The notes under the pieces are model-generated. The model had not been told where the DNA came from, searched no databases, and saw only the letters and a program-made list of their open reading frames with translations. Both the position numbers and the translations under genes were made by a program. Shown here one piece after another: positions 1 through 6,994 of a DNA stretch of 12,726 nt. Within the stretch, counting starts at the first letter, position 1. The number at the start of each line of letters is the position of its first letter. The DNA lies in NCBI GenBank assembly GCA_002501885.1, contig DAON01000042.1:4324-17049 (forward strand), read 5' to 3'. The stretch comes from Euryarchaeota archaeon UBA220 (GTDB lineage Archaea > Thermoplasmatota > Poseidoniia > Poseidoniales > Thalassarchaeaceae).

Positions 1-125
1 CCAGAATCCTCGCTCCAGCACGCAAAGACTCCTTCATGCGAGCCAGCAAATACTCGCCCGTCATGTATTCTGAGAACTGTACAACGATTTCCAATGTCTC
101 TTCTCAACGAGGAGACAGAAGATAG
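1..125. other. Left-edge coding fragment, strand undecided
   Basis: Two overlapping frames are open here and I cannot decide between them. On the minus strand, a frame with an ATG at 64-62 (also a TTG at 94-92; upstream stop TGA at 106-104) runs off the left edge and reads like the N-terminus of a protein (MTGEYLLARMKESLRAGARI). It would follow the M32 carboxypeptidase in the same direction. On the plus strand, a frame open from base 3 ends with TAG at 123-125 and would be the C-terminus of a gene converging on the carboxypeptidase. The minus-strand reading looks slightly more protein-like to me (amphipathic Leu/Arg/Glu pattern), but neither product is recognised. Confidence 0.3.
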
Positions 126-178
126 AGGGAGACGGGCCACACCCCTACACAGGGACCATCCAATATCGTAGTTTGCAC

Positions 179-1681
179 CTAAACAGTCAATCCGTAGAGG
201 CGCTTTACCTTGTCTTGCAGATATTCTACAAATGCATCAGGAGAAGGAGGCGACCCTGTGGCTTCTTCAATTAAATCTGCAGGCTCGAGGATACTACCTC
301 TTTGGTGAACATGCTCACGCATCCAAGAAAGAAGATCACCGAACTCTCCGCGACGCATCTGCCCATCGTGGTCAGGAAGATCCTCACGTGCGGCAGCTAG
401 CAACTGAGCAGCGTAGAGGTTGCCGAGAGTGTAAGTGGGGAAGTAGCCGAATGCGCCCATAGACCAGTGAATATCCTGCAGAACACCGAGAGATCTGTTG
501 GGGGCTCTGATTCCGAGGAATTCCTCATACATATCGTCCCAAGCATCCGGCAAATCGTCTACCTCAATTTCTCCAGCTATGAGTCTCTTCTCGAGCTCGT
601 ATCGAATCATGATATGGACATTGTATGTTGCCTCATCCGCTTCTACTCGAATTAAACTCGGCTCAACGAGATTCACAGCTTGCCACAATTGTTCAGAAGT
701 TACTCCATCCATATTCTCTGGAAAACACTCCTGCCATAGAGGAAGCGCCCACTCACAGAATTCGCGCGAGCGTCCAACCTGGTTCTCCCAGAGTCTACTT
801 TGACTCTCGTGTACTCCTAGACCATTGGCCTCGCCAGCCGGTTGAAAGTCCAAATCACGCCTCCTTCCTTGTTCATAGGTTCCATGACCAGTCTCGTGCA
901 TGGATCCGTATAGTGAACCGAATGGATCTGATTGGTTGTATCGAGTAGTCCATCGGACATCATCTGGGTTGGCCCCGCCGCAGAATGGATGTGTGGAAGC
1001 ATCTCGTCTACCGGCGGCGAAATCGAAACCAATCGCCTCTGAAATAGCCTGACTCAGCGACTCTTGTCCAGATTGGTCCCATGTGTTGTCCTCAACCCAT
1101 GACATATCTGGTCGGACCCCACTCTCGTTGACCTGCTTAATCAGTGGAGCAACATTTTCCCTAAGGCCCGCAAATAAGGGGTCAACTCTGGCAACACTTA
1201 GGCCAGTCTCATACTGGTCAAGCAGAGCATCATAGCGCAACTCATCATACCCCAAATAATCGGCTTTGCGTCTAGCTATGTCGATAGCCTTCTCCAAGTC
1301 ATCTCTGAAAATTGAAAAATCATCCTTGGCACGGGCCTCGGACCATGATATCTGAGATCTTGAGCGATGCTTCGCCATCTCTTCTACAAACTCAGTTGGA
1401 AGTTTAGTAGCCTTGTCGTAAGATTCTCTTGCCAGCCTTACATTGGCTGATTTCACCTCATCGAGCTCATCTTTTGATTCGAGTTCGGATAACAACTCTC
1501 CGACTCGCGGATCAGTCAACTTCTGATGCCCAGTCTTTGAAATCCAAGCCATTTGTTCAGCCCTTAACGCCGCCGCCTTTGGTGGCATCAGAACTTCTTG
1601 ATCCCAGCCCATCAGGCCCCCAATCTGACCAATCAAGTCGATGTCTTTCAATCTCTCAAGCAATTCATCGTATGCATCCAT
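179..1681 (-). CDS. M32 family metallocarboxypeptidase (Taq carboxypeptidase type)
   Basis: This is a zinc metallocarboxypeptidase that removes C-terminal amino acids from peptides, presumably in the cytoplasm because no signal peptide is visible. At 500 residues it has the normal, complete length for peptidase family M32. The HEXXH zinc motif is HETGH at residues 262-266. The downstream HESQSRLWEN block (291-300) is the family's conserved segment carrying the further glutamate ligand. Other family blocks present are DASTHPF (227-233), IRVEADEATYN and GAFGYFPTYTLGNLYAAQL near the C-terminus. The ATG at 1681 is followed directly by the family's usual N-terminal pattern. It lies 51 nt downstream of the VIT1-type gene on the same strand, so co-transcription is likely. 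Its role is probably peptide recycling, which would suit a protein-degrading heterotroph (inference). Confidence 0.95.
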   Translation of the reverse strand: MDAYDELLERLKDIDLIGQIGGLMGWDQEVLMPPKAAALRAEQMAWISKTGHQKLTDPRVGELLSELESKDELDEVKSANVRLARESYDKATKLPTEFVEEMAKHRSRSQISWSEARAKDDFSIFRDDLEKAIDIARRKADYLGYDELRYDALLDQYETGLSVARVDPLFAGLRENVAPLIKQVNESGVRPDMSWVEDNTWDQSGQESLSQAISEAIGFDFAAGRRDASTHPFCGGANPDDVRWTTRYNQSDPFGSLYGSMHETGHGTYEQGRRRDLDFQPAGEANGLGVHESQSRLWENQVGRSREFCEWALPLWQECFPENMDGVTSEQLWQAVNLVEPSLIRVEADEATYNVHIMIRYELEKRLIAGEIEVDDLPDAWDDMYEEFLGIRAPNRSLGVLQDIHWSMGAFGYFPTYTLGNLYAAQLLAAAREDLPDHDGQMRRGEFGDLLSWMREHVHQRGSILEPADLIEEATGSPPSPDAFVEYLQDKVKRLYGLTV

Positions 1682-1732
1682 GGCTCACGGAGAAGGGCCT
1701 CAGACACATAAGTTGTGGAGTCGATTTCAGAA

Positions 1733-2614
1733 TCAGACTTCAACTCCGAGAATACCTCTGAGAGCAATTCCGATACCGTAGGAAATCAGACTGACTACTC
1801 CGAGTATTGCTGCCATTTCAATAAATCTACTTCTAAAAGAAACCCCTTCAACTACTGATACATAGAAGTTGAACACTGCAACAATCAGTAATCCAATGAT
1901 GAATGTGCAGACTAGGGCCTGAATATGCGGCTCCAGTCCTTGGAAATCAGGACTACCTGAGGAGAACAGCAAGTACGGTGAAACCAACATTAACACAGTA
2001 ATAAGATACGATATCCAAGTAAAGAATGCCGCCTTGACTGCTGATTCACTCTTCTTCTCGGCTCTTGAGGAGAGATACTCTGAGGCCCCCATGCTGAAAG
2101 ATGCAGATATTCCCGTTACGAGGCCTGCTAGGGCAACTAGATTGAGGCTCTGTAAAGCGAAAGTAAGACCCGCAAGAGCCCCGGTTAACTCAACTAACGC
2201 ATCTGACATACCTAGAACTACACTACCAGAGTATCTCAACCGCTCCTCATCGAGCATTCCAATCATATTCTCTTCGTGAGCTTCCTCCTCGTCAGCAATG
2301 TCGTCCAAACCAAGCTCCCTGTATTCAGCCGCAGCATCCTGCTCTGTAGACTCCATCATTTTGACAGAGAAGGTGAAACCAAACAACCTCGCAAGCATGA
2401 TTTGTCGCCGAACCTTCCTCATATCTGGAAGGACTTTCTCACCGGTCATACCAGCAATTACAGCCTCATGACGCTCTTCTTCAAGGCTAATGCCTTCCAA
2501 TATTGATCTATTCACCTCATCTTTCTGCATCCTCGCCAGTCGACGATACACCTCGGTCTCGGTGGCTTCCATGCGCTGTAACTTCAATAGACGAGCACGC
2601 CTCTCTTCATCCAC
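1733..2614 (-). CDS. Ferritin-like (erythrin) domain fused to VIT1/CCC1 iron/manganese transporter
   Basis: A 293-residue two-part protein. Residues about 1-125 form a rubrerythrin/ferritin-like helical domain with two E-x-x-H pairs (E46/H49 and E110/H113) plus further glutamates (about E17-E20, E88, E91), the pattern expected for a di-iron site. Residues about 130-293 form a VIT1/CCC1 transporter with roughly five membrane helices and the recognisable blocks GMSDALVELTGALAGL (135-150) and SMGASEYLSSRAEKK (174-188). This architecture matches bacterial MbfA (Er-VIT1), which exports iron from the cytoplasm and protects against iron and peroxide stress. The same role is inferred here; manganese is also possible. 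The start is GTG at 2614-2612, with AGGG a few bases upstream. The M32 peptidase follows 51 nt later. An inverted repeat overlaps the start codon, so operator control is possible. Confidence 0.9.
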   Translation of the reverse strand: MDEERRARLLKLQRMEATETEVYRRLARMQKDEVNRSILEGISLEEERHEAVIAGMTGEKVLPDMRKVRRQIMLARLFGFTFSVKMMESTEQDAAAEYRELGLDDIADEEEAHEENMIGMLDEERLRYSGSVVLGMSDALVELTGALAGLTFALQSLNLVALAGLVTGISASFSMGASEYLSSRAEKKSESAVKAAFFTWISYLITVLMLVSPYLLFSSGSPDFQGLEPHIQALVCTFIIGLLIVAVFNFYVSVVEGVSFRSRFIEMAAILGVVSLISYGIGIALRGILGVEV

Positions 2615-2635
2615 GGTTTACCCTATAGGTACCGT
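2613..2635. promoter_or_regulatory. Inverted repeat overlapping the iron-transporter start; possible operator
   Basis: ACGGT (2613-2617) and ACCGT (2631-2635) are inverted repeats enclosing a perfect 8-nt palindrome, CCTATAGG (2622-2629). The element touches the GTG start of the VIT1-type gene, inside the 102-nt divergent gap shared with the STAND ATPase gene. A repressor or metalloregulator bound here could block transcription of the iron transporter. This is inference from position and symmetry; no known consensus is claimed. Confidence 0.3.
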
Positions 2636-2716
2636 CTATTGAATCTGACCAAGGCGTAATTGCGATGGCGCAGCATTGCGAACGCTTGATGCATTAGTCT
2701 CATCTCGCGAAATCCC
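2615..2716. promoter_or_regulatory. Divergent promoter region (iron transporter / STAND ATPase)
   Basis: A 102-nt gap between two genes that point away from each other, so both promoters must lie here or in the gene starts. Apart from the palindrome near 2622-2629 I see no clear TATA box. There is no Shine-Dalgarno motif before the ATG at 2717, so the rightward transcript may be leaderless or have a very short leader. Confidence 0.45.
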
Positions 2717-4267
2717 ATGGCGACTAGAGACGCGAGGCCTAACGTCCCAGTCGTAGACCGTATACTCATACATCTGTGGGAGCAGGACCATCAGGCCGAC
2801 CACTATCTAGTAAGTTACGAAGTAACACGGCCGGGAATAGCAGAGATTTGTGCGCTTCATCCTCCTAATGTCTCAAGGTCGATGCGTGAACTGATGACTA
2901 GTGGATGGGTAACTGAACACACGAGAACCATCCGTGGAGACGATCGAAGGCAGAAGACATGGCAACTTACGGAAGATGGACGAACCGAGGCCAGAGATAG
3001 AATCAGTGAGATGAGAACTAAGATGGTGCTTGTTAGAGGTAATGACGGCAAACTCCTCGAAGTCAGAGCCGATCAAGCGGCCAACCACCTAAGGACTAAT
3101 CTAACTCTACTACAGGTCCTAATGCATGCTCAACACGAAGGCGTACTAAACTTCGGAGATATCCGCTTCGGAGCAATCGTCAGAACAGAATCAAGCGATC
3201 TACCGCCTCCAGGCTCACTCTCTCTACTTGCCGGCGCCCATTCGACCTACCATACTAAACCGCCCCAGACCAGAACAGTACATGGGCGCTATGAGCAGCG
3301 AGAAACTCTCGACTCTTGGTATTCCTCCGAAACACCCGCCTTCGCTCTATCTGGAATAGCCGGATGTGGTAAGACCACATTGACCTCGTTCTGGATGGAT
3401 GGCACGCTAGAGAAGAATCCCGGCCTGATGGCTATGTACTATCCCTGTCAACCGTGGGATTCTCCATTAGGCATTGCAACCAGCCTATTACATCGACTAG
3501 GGATCAGCACCGAAGACTCATCCGATGACCCGTACGGGGTCATCGATACTCTGCCATTAAAGCCAGGGGCTAGACTAGATTTGGACTCCTATAGACGCCG
3601 CATAGTTGCCCATCTACAAGACGAGGATGGACACAGAGGCGAGAAGACCGAAGAGTTTCTACTAATCCTCGACGATGTACACAATCTAGGTGCTGAAGGA
3701 AACCATCTTCTAGGCGCTCTATTGCAGATAGCAGAAACGACCTCGATGAGACTCATACTCATCTCTCGTACCACTATGGCATTCTATGATAGACGCGATG
3801 TTCACACTAGAGGTAGAGTGCAGGAAATGGCACTATCAGGACTTACTCTTGAAGAGATCTCCTTGTGGCTGGATACTCTGGATATACCAAGCAAGGCCCC
3901 CGCAGAAGAGATCCATAGAGTGACAGGAGGTCACCCATTAGCGGTAGAATTGTTGGAAATGTACGGACAGACACTACACGATGACTGGCTTAGATTCCTC
4001 GATGAGGAGATTATCGATGTGCTTCCTCGCGACCACAGAGAAATCCTAGCCTTGCTGGCTGTCGCAGACAAGCCGGTCCCATGGAACGCCCTAGCCAGCG
4101 CAGCAAACTTCGATGGACAACCTCCTTCAGATCTAATTGAACGAGGATTGATGCTTGAACTCAGTGAGGGCATGTGGCTCCATGAGGCGCTGAGAGCAAG
4201 ACTGCTTAGGGAAGTCGGAGCCCCGCTTGAAGAGCGTGCAAGAAAGCTAAGAGAAGCCACCGACTAA
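2717..4267 (+). CDS. STAND-type P-loop ATPase with N-terminal MarR-like winged helix
   Basis: A 516-residue protein. Residues about 15-100 form a winged helix of MarR type: a recognition-helix region around NVSRSMRELMTSGWV (51-65), then the wing and the RGDDRRQKTWQLTEDGR signature (73-89). A linker leads to a STAND NTPase module. It has the lead-in VHGRYEQRETLDSWY (188-202), Walker A GIAGCGKTT (213-221), Walker B LLILDDVH (315-322), the sensor-like LISR (348-351) and the GGHPLAVELL motif (404-413) that marks the winged-helix end of NB-ARC/NACHT-like ATPases. A short helical C-terminal segment follows. The TPR or WD40 sensor repeats usual in STAND proteins are absent. I infer an ATP-switched DNA-binding regulator; a defence or stress-sensing role is possible but unproven. 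It diverges from the iron transporter and converges on thioredoxin with overlapping stops. Confidence 0.85.
   Translation: MATRDARPNVPVVDRILIHLWEQDHQADHYLVSYEVTRPGIAEICALHPPNVSRSMRELMTSGWVTEHTRTIRGDDRRQKTWQLTEDGRTEARDRISEMRTKMVLVRGNDGKLLEVRADQAANHLRTNLTLLQVLMHAQHEGVLNFGDIRFGAIVRTESSDLPPPGSLSLLAGAHSTYHTKPPQTRTVHGRYEQRETLDSWYSSETPAFALSGIAGCGKTTLTSFWMDGTLEKNPGLMAMYYPCQPWDSPLGIATSLLHRLGISTEDSSDDPYGVIDTLPLKPGARLDLDSYRRRIVAHLQDEDGHRGEKTEEFLLILDDVHNLGAEGNHLLGALLQIAETTSMRLILISRTTMAFYDRRDVHTRGRVQEMALSGLTLEEISLWLDTLDIPSKAPAEEIHRVTGGHPLAVELLEMYGQTLHDDWLRFLDEEIIDVLPRDHREILALLAVADKPVPWNALASAANFDGQPPSDLIERGLMLELSEGMWLHEALRARLLREVGAPLEERARKLREATD
4264..4267. other. Overlapping convergent stop codons (CTAA)
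   Basis: The plus-strand TAA (4265-4267) and the minus-strand TAG (4264-4266 read in reverse) share bases. The STAND ATPase and thioredoxin genes therefore end inside each other with no room for a separate terminator. Transcripts from both sides must run into the opposite gene. Confidence 0.95.
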
Positions 4268-4581
4268 GCCATGTGGCGGTTCAACCAGTCATCCATACTA
4301 GGCTTTGGAAGAGCCCCAGTCTGCCTATCAACTACTTGTCCACCGCGGAACAACACTAGGTTAGGAATTCCACGAACACCGTGCCTTCCAGGAGTTATAG
4401 GATTTGTATCAGTGTTCACCTTTGCAATGGTTATGTCTCGCTCACCGGCAATTTGCTCAAGAACTGGAGCAATTGCTCTACACGGTCCACACCATGGAGC
4501 CCAAAAATCCACTAGTACCCACTCGTCACTACTTGTCACAACATCGAAGTCTGCATCGGTCGCATTTACTATCTTGCCCAC
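4264..4581 (-). CDS. trxA: Thioredoxin
   Basis: A small cytoplasmic dithiol-disulfide oxidoreductase with the classical WCGPC active site and the cis-proline in GIPNLVLF. The segment DEWVLVDFWAPWCGPCRAIA matches the thioredoxin core. The longest reading of the frame starts at GTG 4614-4612, giving 116 residues. The GTG at 4581-4579 fits the family better: it gives about 105 residues beginning (M)GKIVNATDADF, it aligns with normal thioredoxin N-termini, and it has AGGTG five bases upstream. Another GTG lies at 4587-4585. The residue after the cis-proline is Asn rather than the usual Thr, a mild departure. The gene diverges from the epimerase operon and converges on the STAND ATPase, with stops sharing CTAA. 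It would reduce protein disulfides, with a thioredoxin reductase encoded elsewhere. Confidence 0.93.
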   Translation of the reverse strand: MGKIVNATDADFDVVTSSDEWVLVDFWAPWCGPCRAIAPVLEQIAGERDITIAKVNTDTNPITPGRHGVRGIPNLVLFRGGQVVDRQTGALPKPSMDDWLNRHMA

Positions 4582-4685
4582 GGTCACACCTACACTTGCG
4601 GATGCTTTCCACACTATGAATCTGTGTCTTGTTTACAGGTCCAACTTCCGTAGGGATTGTGAACCTAAGGCTCATCCCCGCACAC
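4582..4685. promoter_or_regulatory. Divergent promoter region (thioredoxin / epimerase operon)
   Basis: About 100 nt lie between the preferred starts of two divergent transcription units. On the minus strand, a TGTAAACA stretch near 4629-4636 sits where a TATA-like element could serve a thioredoxin transcript starting around 4607. That would fit the internal GTG at 4581 better than the GTG at 4614. No convincing TATA box was found for the rightward operon. Confidence 0.4.
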
Positions 4686-5363
4686 ATGGAAATAACCCCG
4701 AGCATCCTCACAGCGGACTTCGCCAGACTTGGCGAGACCCTAGAGGAAGCAGTTGAAGCTGGGATTAATTGGATTCATATGGATGTCATGGATGGTAACT
4801 GGGTAGTCAATCGAACTATCACCTTCGGACCTGCATTAATTAGGTCCGTCAGAGACAGATTAGGTCCTGAGGTGACAATAGACTGCCATCTGATGATTAC
4901 AAACGCCGAGGATACTTGGAAGCAGTACGCTGATGCCGGCGTTGACATTGTGATTGCACATATTGAGGCCGTTGACGACTTTCCGGCGCTAATCACCGAG
5001 ATGCACCAAGCAGGAATTGGAGTCGGATGCGTACTCAATCCCGATACACCAGCCGATGAAGTGATGCCACTTCTGTCAGAGCTTGACCTAGTTCTTGTTA
5101 TGTCGGTAGTGCCCGGTAAGGGAGGACAATCATTTATGCCTGAGGTTGAGGATAAAGTCCGAGCTTTCCGAGCCGCCATTGATGCGCAGGAATCTGCTGG
5201 TGGCCGTAAAGTCAAGCTGATGATTGACGGTGGCATCAAGGATCACAACGCAGCGATGGTTGCAGAGTGGGGAATTGACATCGCAGTAGTGGGTTCTGGT
5301 CTGATCAATGACCGAGGCAGTATCGCAGAGAACCTAACTGCAATCAACGAAGCCCTCGAGTAA
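4686..5363 (+). CDS. rpe: Ribulose-phosphate 3-epimerase family protein
   Basis: A 225-residue TIM-barrel sugar-phosphate epimerase, expected to interconvert ribulose 5-phosphate and xylulose 5-phosphate in the cytoplasm (non-oxidative pentose phosphate pathway). Family landmarks are the N-terminus MEITPSILTADFARL, HMDVMDG (H31, D33), IDCHLM (H68), the phosphate loop PGKGGQSF (142-149), IDGGI (D180) and VVGSG. H31, D33, H68 and D180 are the metal-binding and catalytic residues. The frame is open upstream to an ATG at 4629, but the family N-terminus begins at the ATG at 4686, which I take as the start. Departures are a two-residue insertion after MDGNWVVN and Val-Lys changes in the usual SVNPGFGGQ loop. 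A related substrate, such as another ketose phosphate, therefore cannot be excluded. First gene of a four-gene operon. Confidence 0.9.
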   Translation: MEITPSILTADFARLGETLEEAVEAGINWIHMDVMDGNWVVNRTITFGPALIRSVRDRLGPEVTIDCHLMITNAEDTWKQYADAGVDIVIAHIEAVDDFPALITEMHQAGIGVGCVLNPDTPADEVMPLLSELDLVLVMSVVPGKGGQSFMPEVEDKVRAFRAAIDAQESAGGRKVKLMIDGGIKDHNAAMVAEWGIDIAVVGSGLINDRGSIAENLTAINEALE

Positions 5364-5406
5364 TCTCTCAACGAGGATTCAAAGCACACCACCCCGAGCG
5401 CTAAAC

Positions 5407-5730
5407 ATGGTTACAGAGCAGTGGATGGTAGAAGAGGTTCTGAAGATTGTTCCCGACGCTCGAGTGGAAGCTTCCGATTTGCATGGAAGCGGTGACCACT
5501 TCCATGTCAGAGTCATCTCACAGAGCTACGAAGGAGTTCGACCATTACAGCGACAGAGACCAATTCTCAACCACTTCAAACCGTTCATTGCACAGAATAT
5601 TGTGCATGCTTTGGATCTCAAGTGCATGACTCCAAAGCAGGCAGAAGAGGCGGGCCAGACCGCCTTTGACCCACACGGTGAAGAAGTGGAGTTCTTTGGA
5701 GTGCACATCCGCAGGCCGGACAAGGAGTGA
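5407..5730 (+). CDS. bolA: BolA family protein
   Basis: A 107-residue BolA-like protein. The core reads ARVEASDLHGSGDHFHVRV and then the helix-turn-helix-like segment IVHALDLKCMTPKQAEE, with the invariant His (H67) in VHAL. BolA proteins pair with CGFS monothiol glutaredoxins to bridge a [2Fe-2S] cluster, in iron sensing or iron-sulfur delivery. That partner is encoded immediately downstream after 4 nt. A C-terminal tail of about 25 residues (AGQTAFDPHGEEVEFFGVHI) extends past the minimal domain and contains two more histidines. The start ATG lies 43 nt after the epimerase stop, with only a weak ribosome-binding site. The gene is most likely in the same operon as the epimerase. Direct DNA binding, proposed for E. 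coli BolA, is an alternative role. Confidence 0.92.
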   Translation: MVTEQWMVEEVLKIVPDARVEASDLHGSGDHFHVRVISQSYEGVRPLQRQRPILNHFKPFIAQNIVHALDLKCMTPKQAEEAGQTAFDPHGEEVEFFGVHIRRPDKE

Positions 5731-5734
5731 CGAT

Positions 5735-6070
5735 ATGACAGAGTTCAACTGGACACCCGATGAATTGCAAGAATTGGTTGACAACAACAGAATAGTCCTG
5801 TTCATGAAGGGGACTCCCGAGCAGGCACAGTGCGGATTTTCAAACCGTGCAGCAACCGTCTTACAACAACTGGAACAACCATTTGTCAGTGTCAATATCC
5901 TATCCGATCACCGCGCAATACCTTCTGTCTGTGCGTGGTCTGATTTCCCGACCATGCCACAGATATTCGTACACGGCGAACTCATTGGTGGCTCCGACAT
6001 CGCTCTCGAGATGTTCCAAAGCGGAGAACTGCAGCAGATGCTTGCCGACGGCGACTCAGCCCCTGAGTGA
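5735..6070 (+). CDS. grxD: CGFS-type monothiol glutaredoxin (Grx4/GrxD family)
   Basis: A 111-residue monothiol glutaredoxin of the iron-sulfur type. It has the CGFS active site at residues 33-36 preceded by MKGTPEQAQ (K25 is the conserved glutathione-contact lysine), the FPTMPQIFV segment with the cis-proline, and the C-terminal GELIGGSDIALEMFQSGELQQML, which closely follows bacterial GrxD. These proteins bind a [2Fe-2S] cluster with glutathione or a similar thiol as co-ligand and pass it to acceptors or to BolA. A longer in-frame reading starts at 5666 inside bolA. The ATG at 5735, with AAGGAG about 8 nt upstream overlapping the bolA stop, is clearly the start. Which low-molecular-weight thiol this organism uses as ligand cannot be read from this window. 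Confidence 0.94.
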   Translation: MTEFNWTPDELQELVDNNRIVLFMKGTPEQAQCGFSNRAATVLQQLEQPFVSVNILSDHRAIPSVCAWSDFPTMPQIFVHGELIGGSDIALEMFQSGELQQMLADGDSAPE

Positions 6071-6079
6071 GGAGATTGT

Positions 6080-6994
6080 ATGGTGCCGGCGGAAGACCGC
6101 CGCACGATGCTCATAGCACTGGCAGGAGCTACGGTAATTTCCTTCGCCCCGTTCCTGTATATCCGTTCCGATACAGACCCACTGACCGGAGCATTCTACC
6201 GAATGCTGTACGCACTTCCTTTGTTGGGATTATTGGTTTGGACATCAAAGAAGGAAGACCCTAGAAACACAAATTCACGCTGGCTTGCATTTGGCGCCGG
6301 AATCCTACTGGCTATCGATTTCGCAGGATATCACAGCGCCATCGATTACATCGGCAGTGGAATTGCAACATTGATTGGGAACTCCCAAGTCATCATTGTC
6401 ACATTGGTCACTTGGTGGCTGTTTGGTGAGAGACCGAATAAATTCATTCTATTTTCATTACCAATTGTGATGTTAGGATTATTGCTAGTGTCTGGTGTTT
6501 GGGACAAAGCCGCATATGGCGAAGATCCAGTAAAGGGAGTAATTGGCGGTATTGTAGCAGCTGTATTTTATTCCTCTTTCTTGATAGCTTATCGCCAATC
6601 GAATAGGATTGGTGCACCAGCGGTCAATGCGCAGTTCGATGCCACTGCTGGAGCAACACTAGGTATCTTGATTCTAGGGACTATTCCACTAACTTCTCTT
6701 GGCCTTGAACCCATTGACCATACGATAACTTGGCCCAATCATGGTTGGTTAATTGTACTGGCAATTTCCTGTCAAGTGATTGGTTGGATTGGGATAACAT
6801 ACGCACTTCCCCGACTACCGGCAGCACACACTTCCTTTGCAGTCCTTCTACAGCCTGTTCTGACCATCGTTTGGGGAATACTACTCCTAGACGAAACCCC
6901 CTCTTTCCAGCAGTCTATGGGGATGATTATGATTCTAGGAGCTATTATTGCCGTTACAATGTATGGCTCTACCACCTCAGAAGATAAAGTCTAA
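6080..6994 (+). CDS. EamA/DMT-superfamily transporter
   Basis: A 304-residue polytopic membrane protein with about ten helices arranged as two EamA repeats (about 12-140 and 152-296). The first repeat contains YIGSGIATLIGNSQVIIVTLVTWW ending in FGERP. The second contains AAHTSFAVLLQPVLTIVWGILLLDETPS, the typical repeat end. Family members export or exchange small metabolites (amino acids, nucleosides, sugar phosphates); the substrate cannot be told from sequence. The ATG at 6080 follows the grxD stop by 9 nt, with GGAG (6071-6074) as ribosome-binding site, so it is the last gene of the epimerase-BolA-Grx operon. It converges on the SAP-domain gene with overlapping stops. A thiol or metabolite efflux role linked to the redox genes is only a guess from context. 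Confidence 0.88.
   Translation: MVPAEDRRTMLIALAGATVISFAPFLYIRSDTDPLTGAFYRMLYALPLLGLLVWTSKKEDPRNTNSRWLAFGAGILLAIDFAGYHSAIDYIGSGIATLIGNSQVIIVTLVTWWLFGERPNKFILFSLPIVMLGLLLVSGVWDKAAYGEDPVKGVIGGIVAAVFYSSFLIAYRQSNRIGAPAVNAQFDATAGATLGILILGTIPLTSLGLEPIDHTITWPNHGWLIVLAISCQVIGWIGITYALPRLPAAHTSFAVLLQPVLTIVWGILLLDETPSFQQSMGMIMILGAIIAVTMYGSTTSEDKV
6991..6994. other. Overlapping convergent stop codons (CTAA), second case
   Basis: The EamA gene's TAA (6992-6994) and the SAP-domain gene's TAG (6991-6993, minus strand) overlap in exactly the same CTAA tetranucleotide as at 4264-4267. No terminator lies between the genes. Confidence 0.95.

Noticed and set aside
4629..4685. N-terminal extension of the epimerase frame to an ATG at 4629
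   Set aside because: The conserved family N-terminus (MEITPSIL) begins at 4686; the 19 extra residues look non-coding and lie in the divergent promoter region.
4271..4756. Long plus-strand ORF (161 codons) opposite thioredoxin
   Set aside because: It is the antisense shadow of a clear thioredoxin with an intact WCGPC motif; its translation is Pro/Ser/Thr-rich, as expected of a shadow frame.
5365..5376. 12-mer TCTCAACGAGGA also present near 103-114
   Set aside because: A few shared 12-mers are expected by chance in 12.7 kb; the contexts are unrelated.
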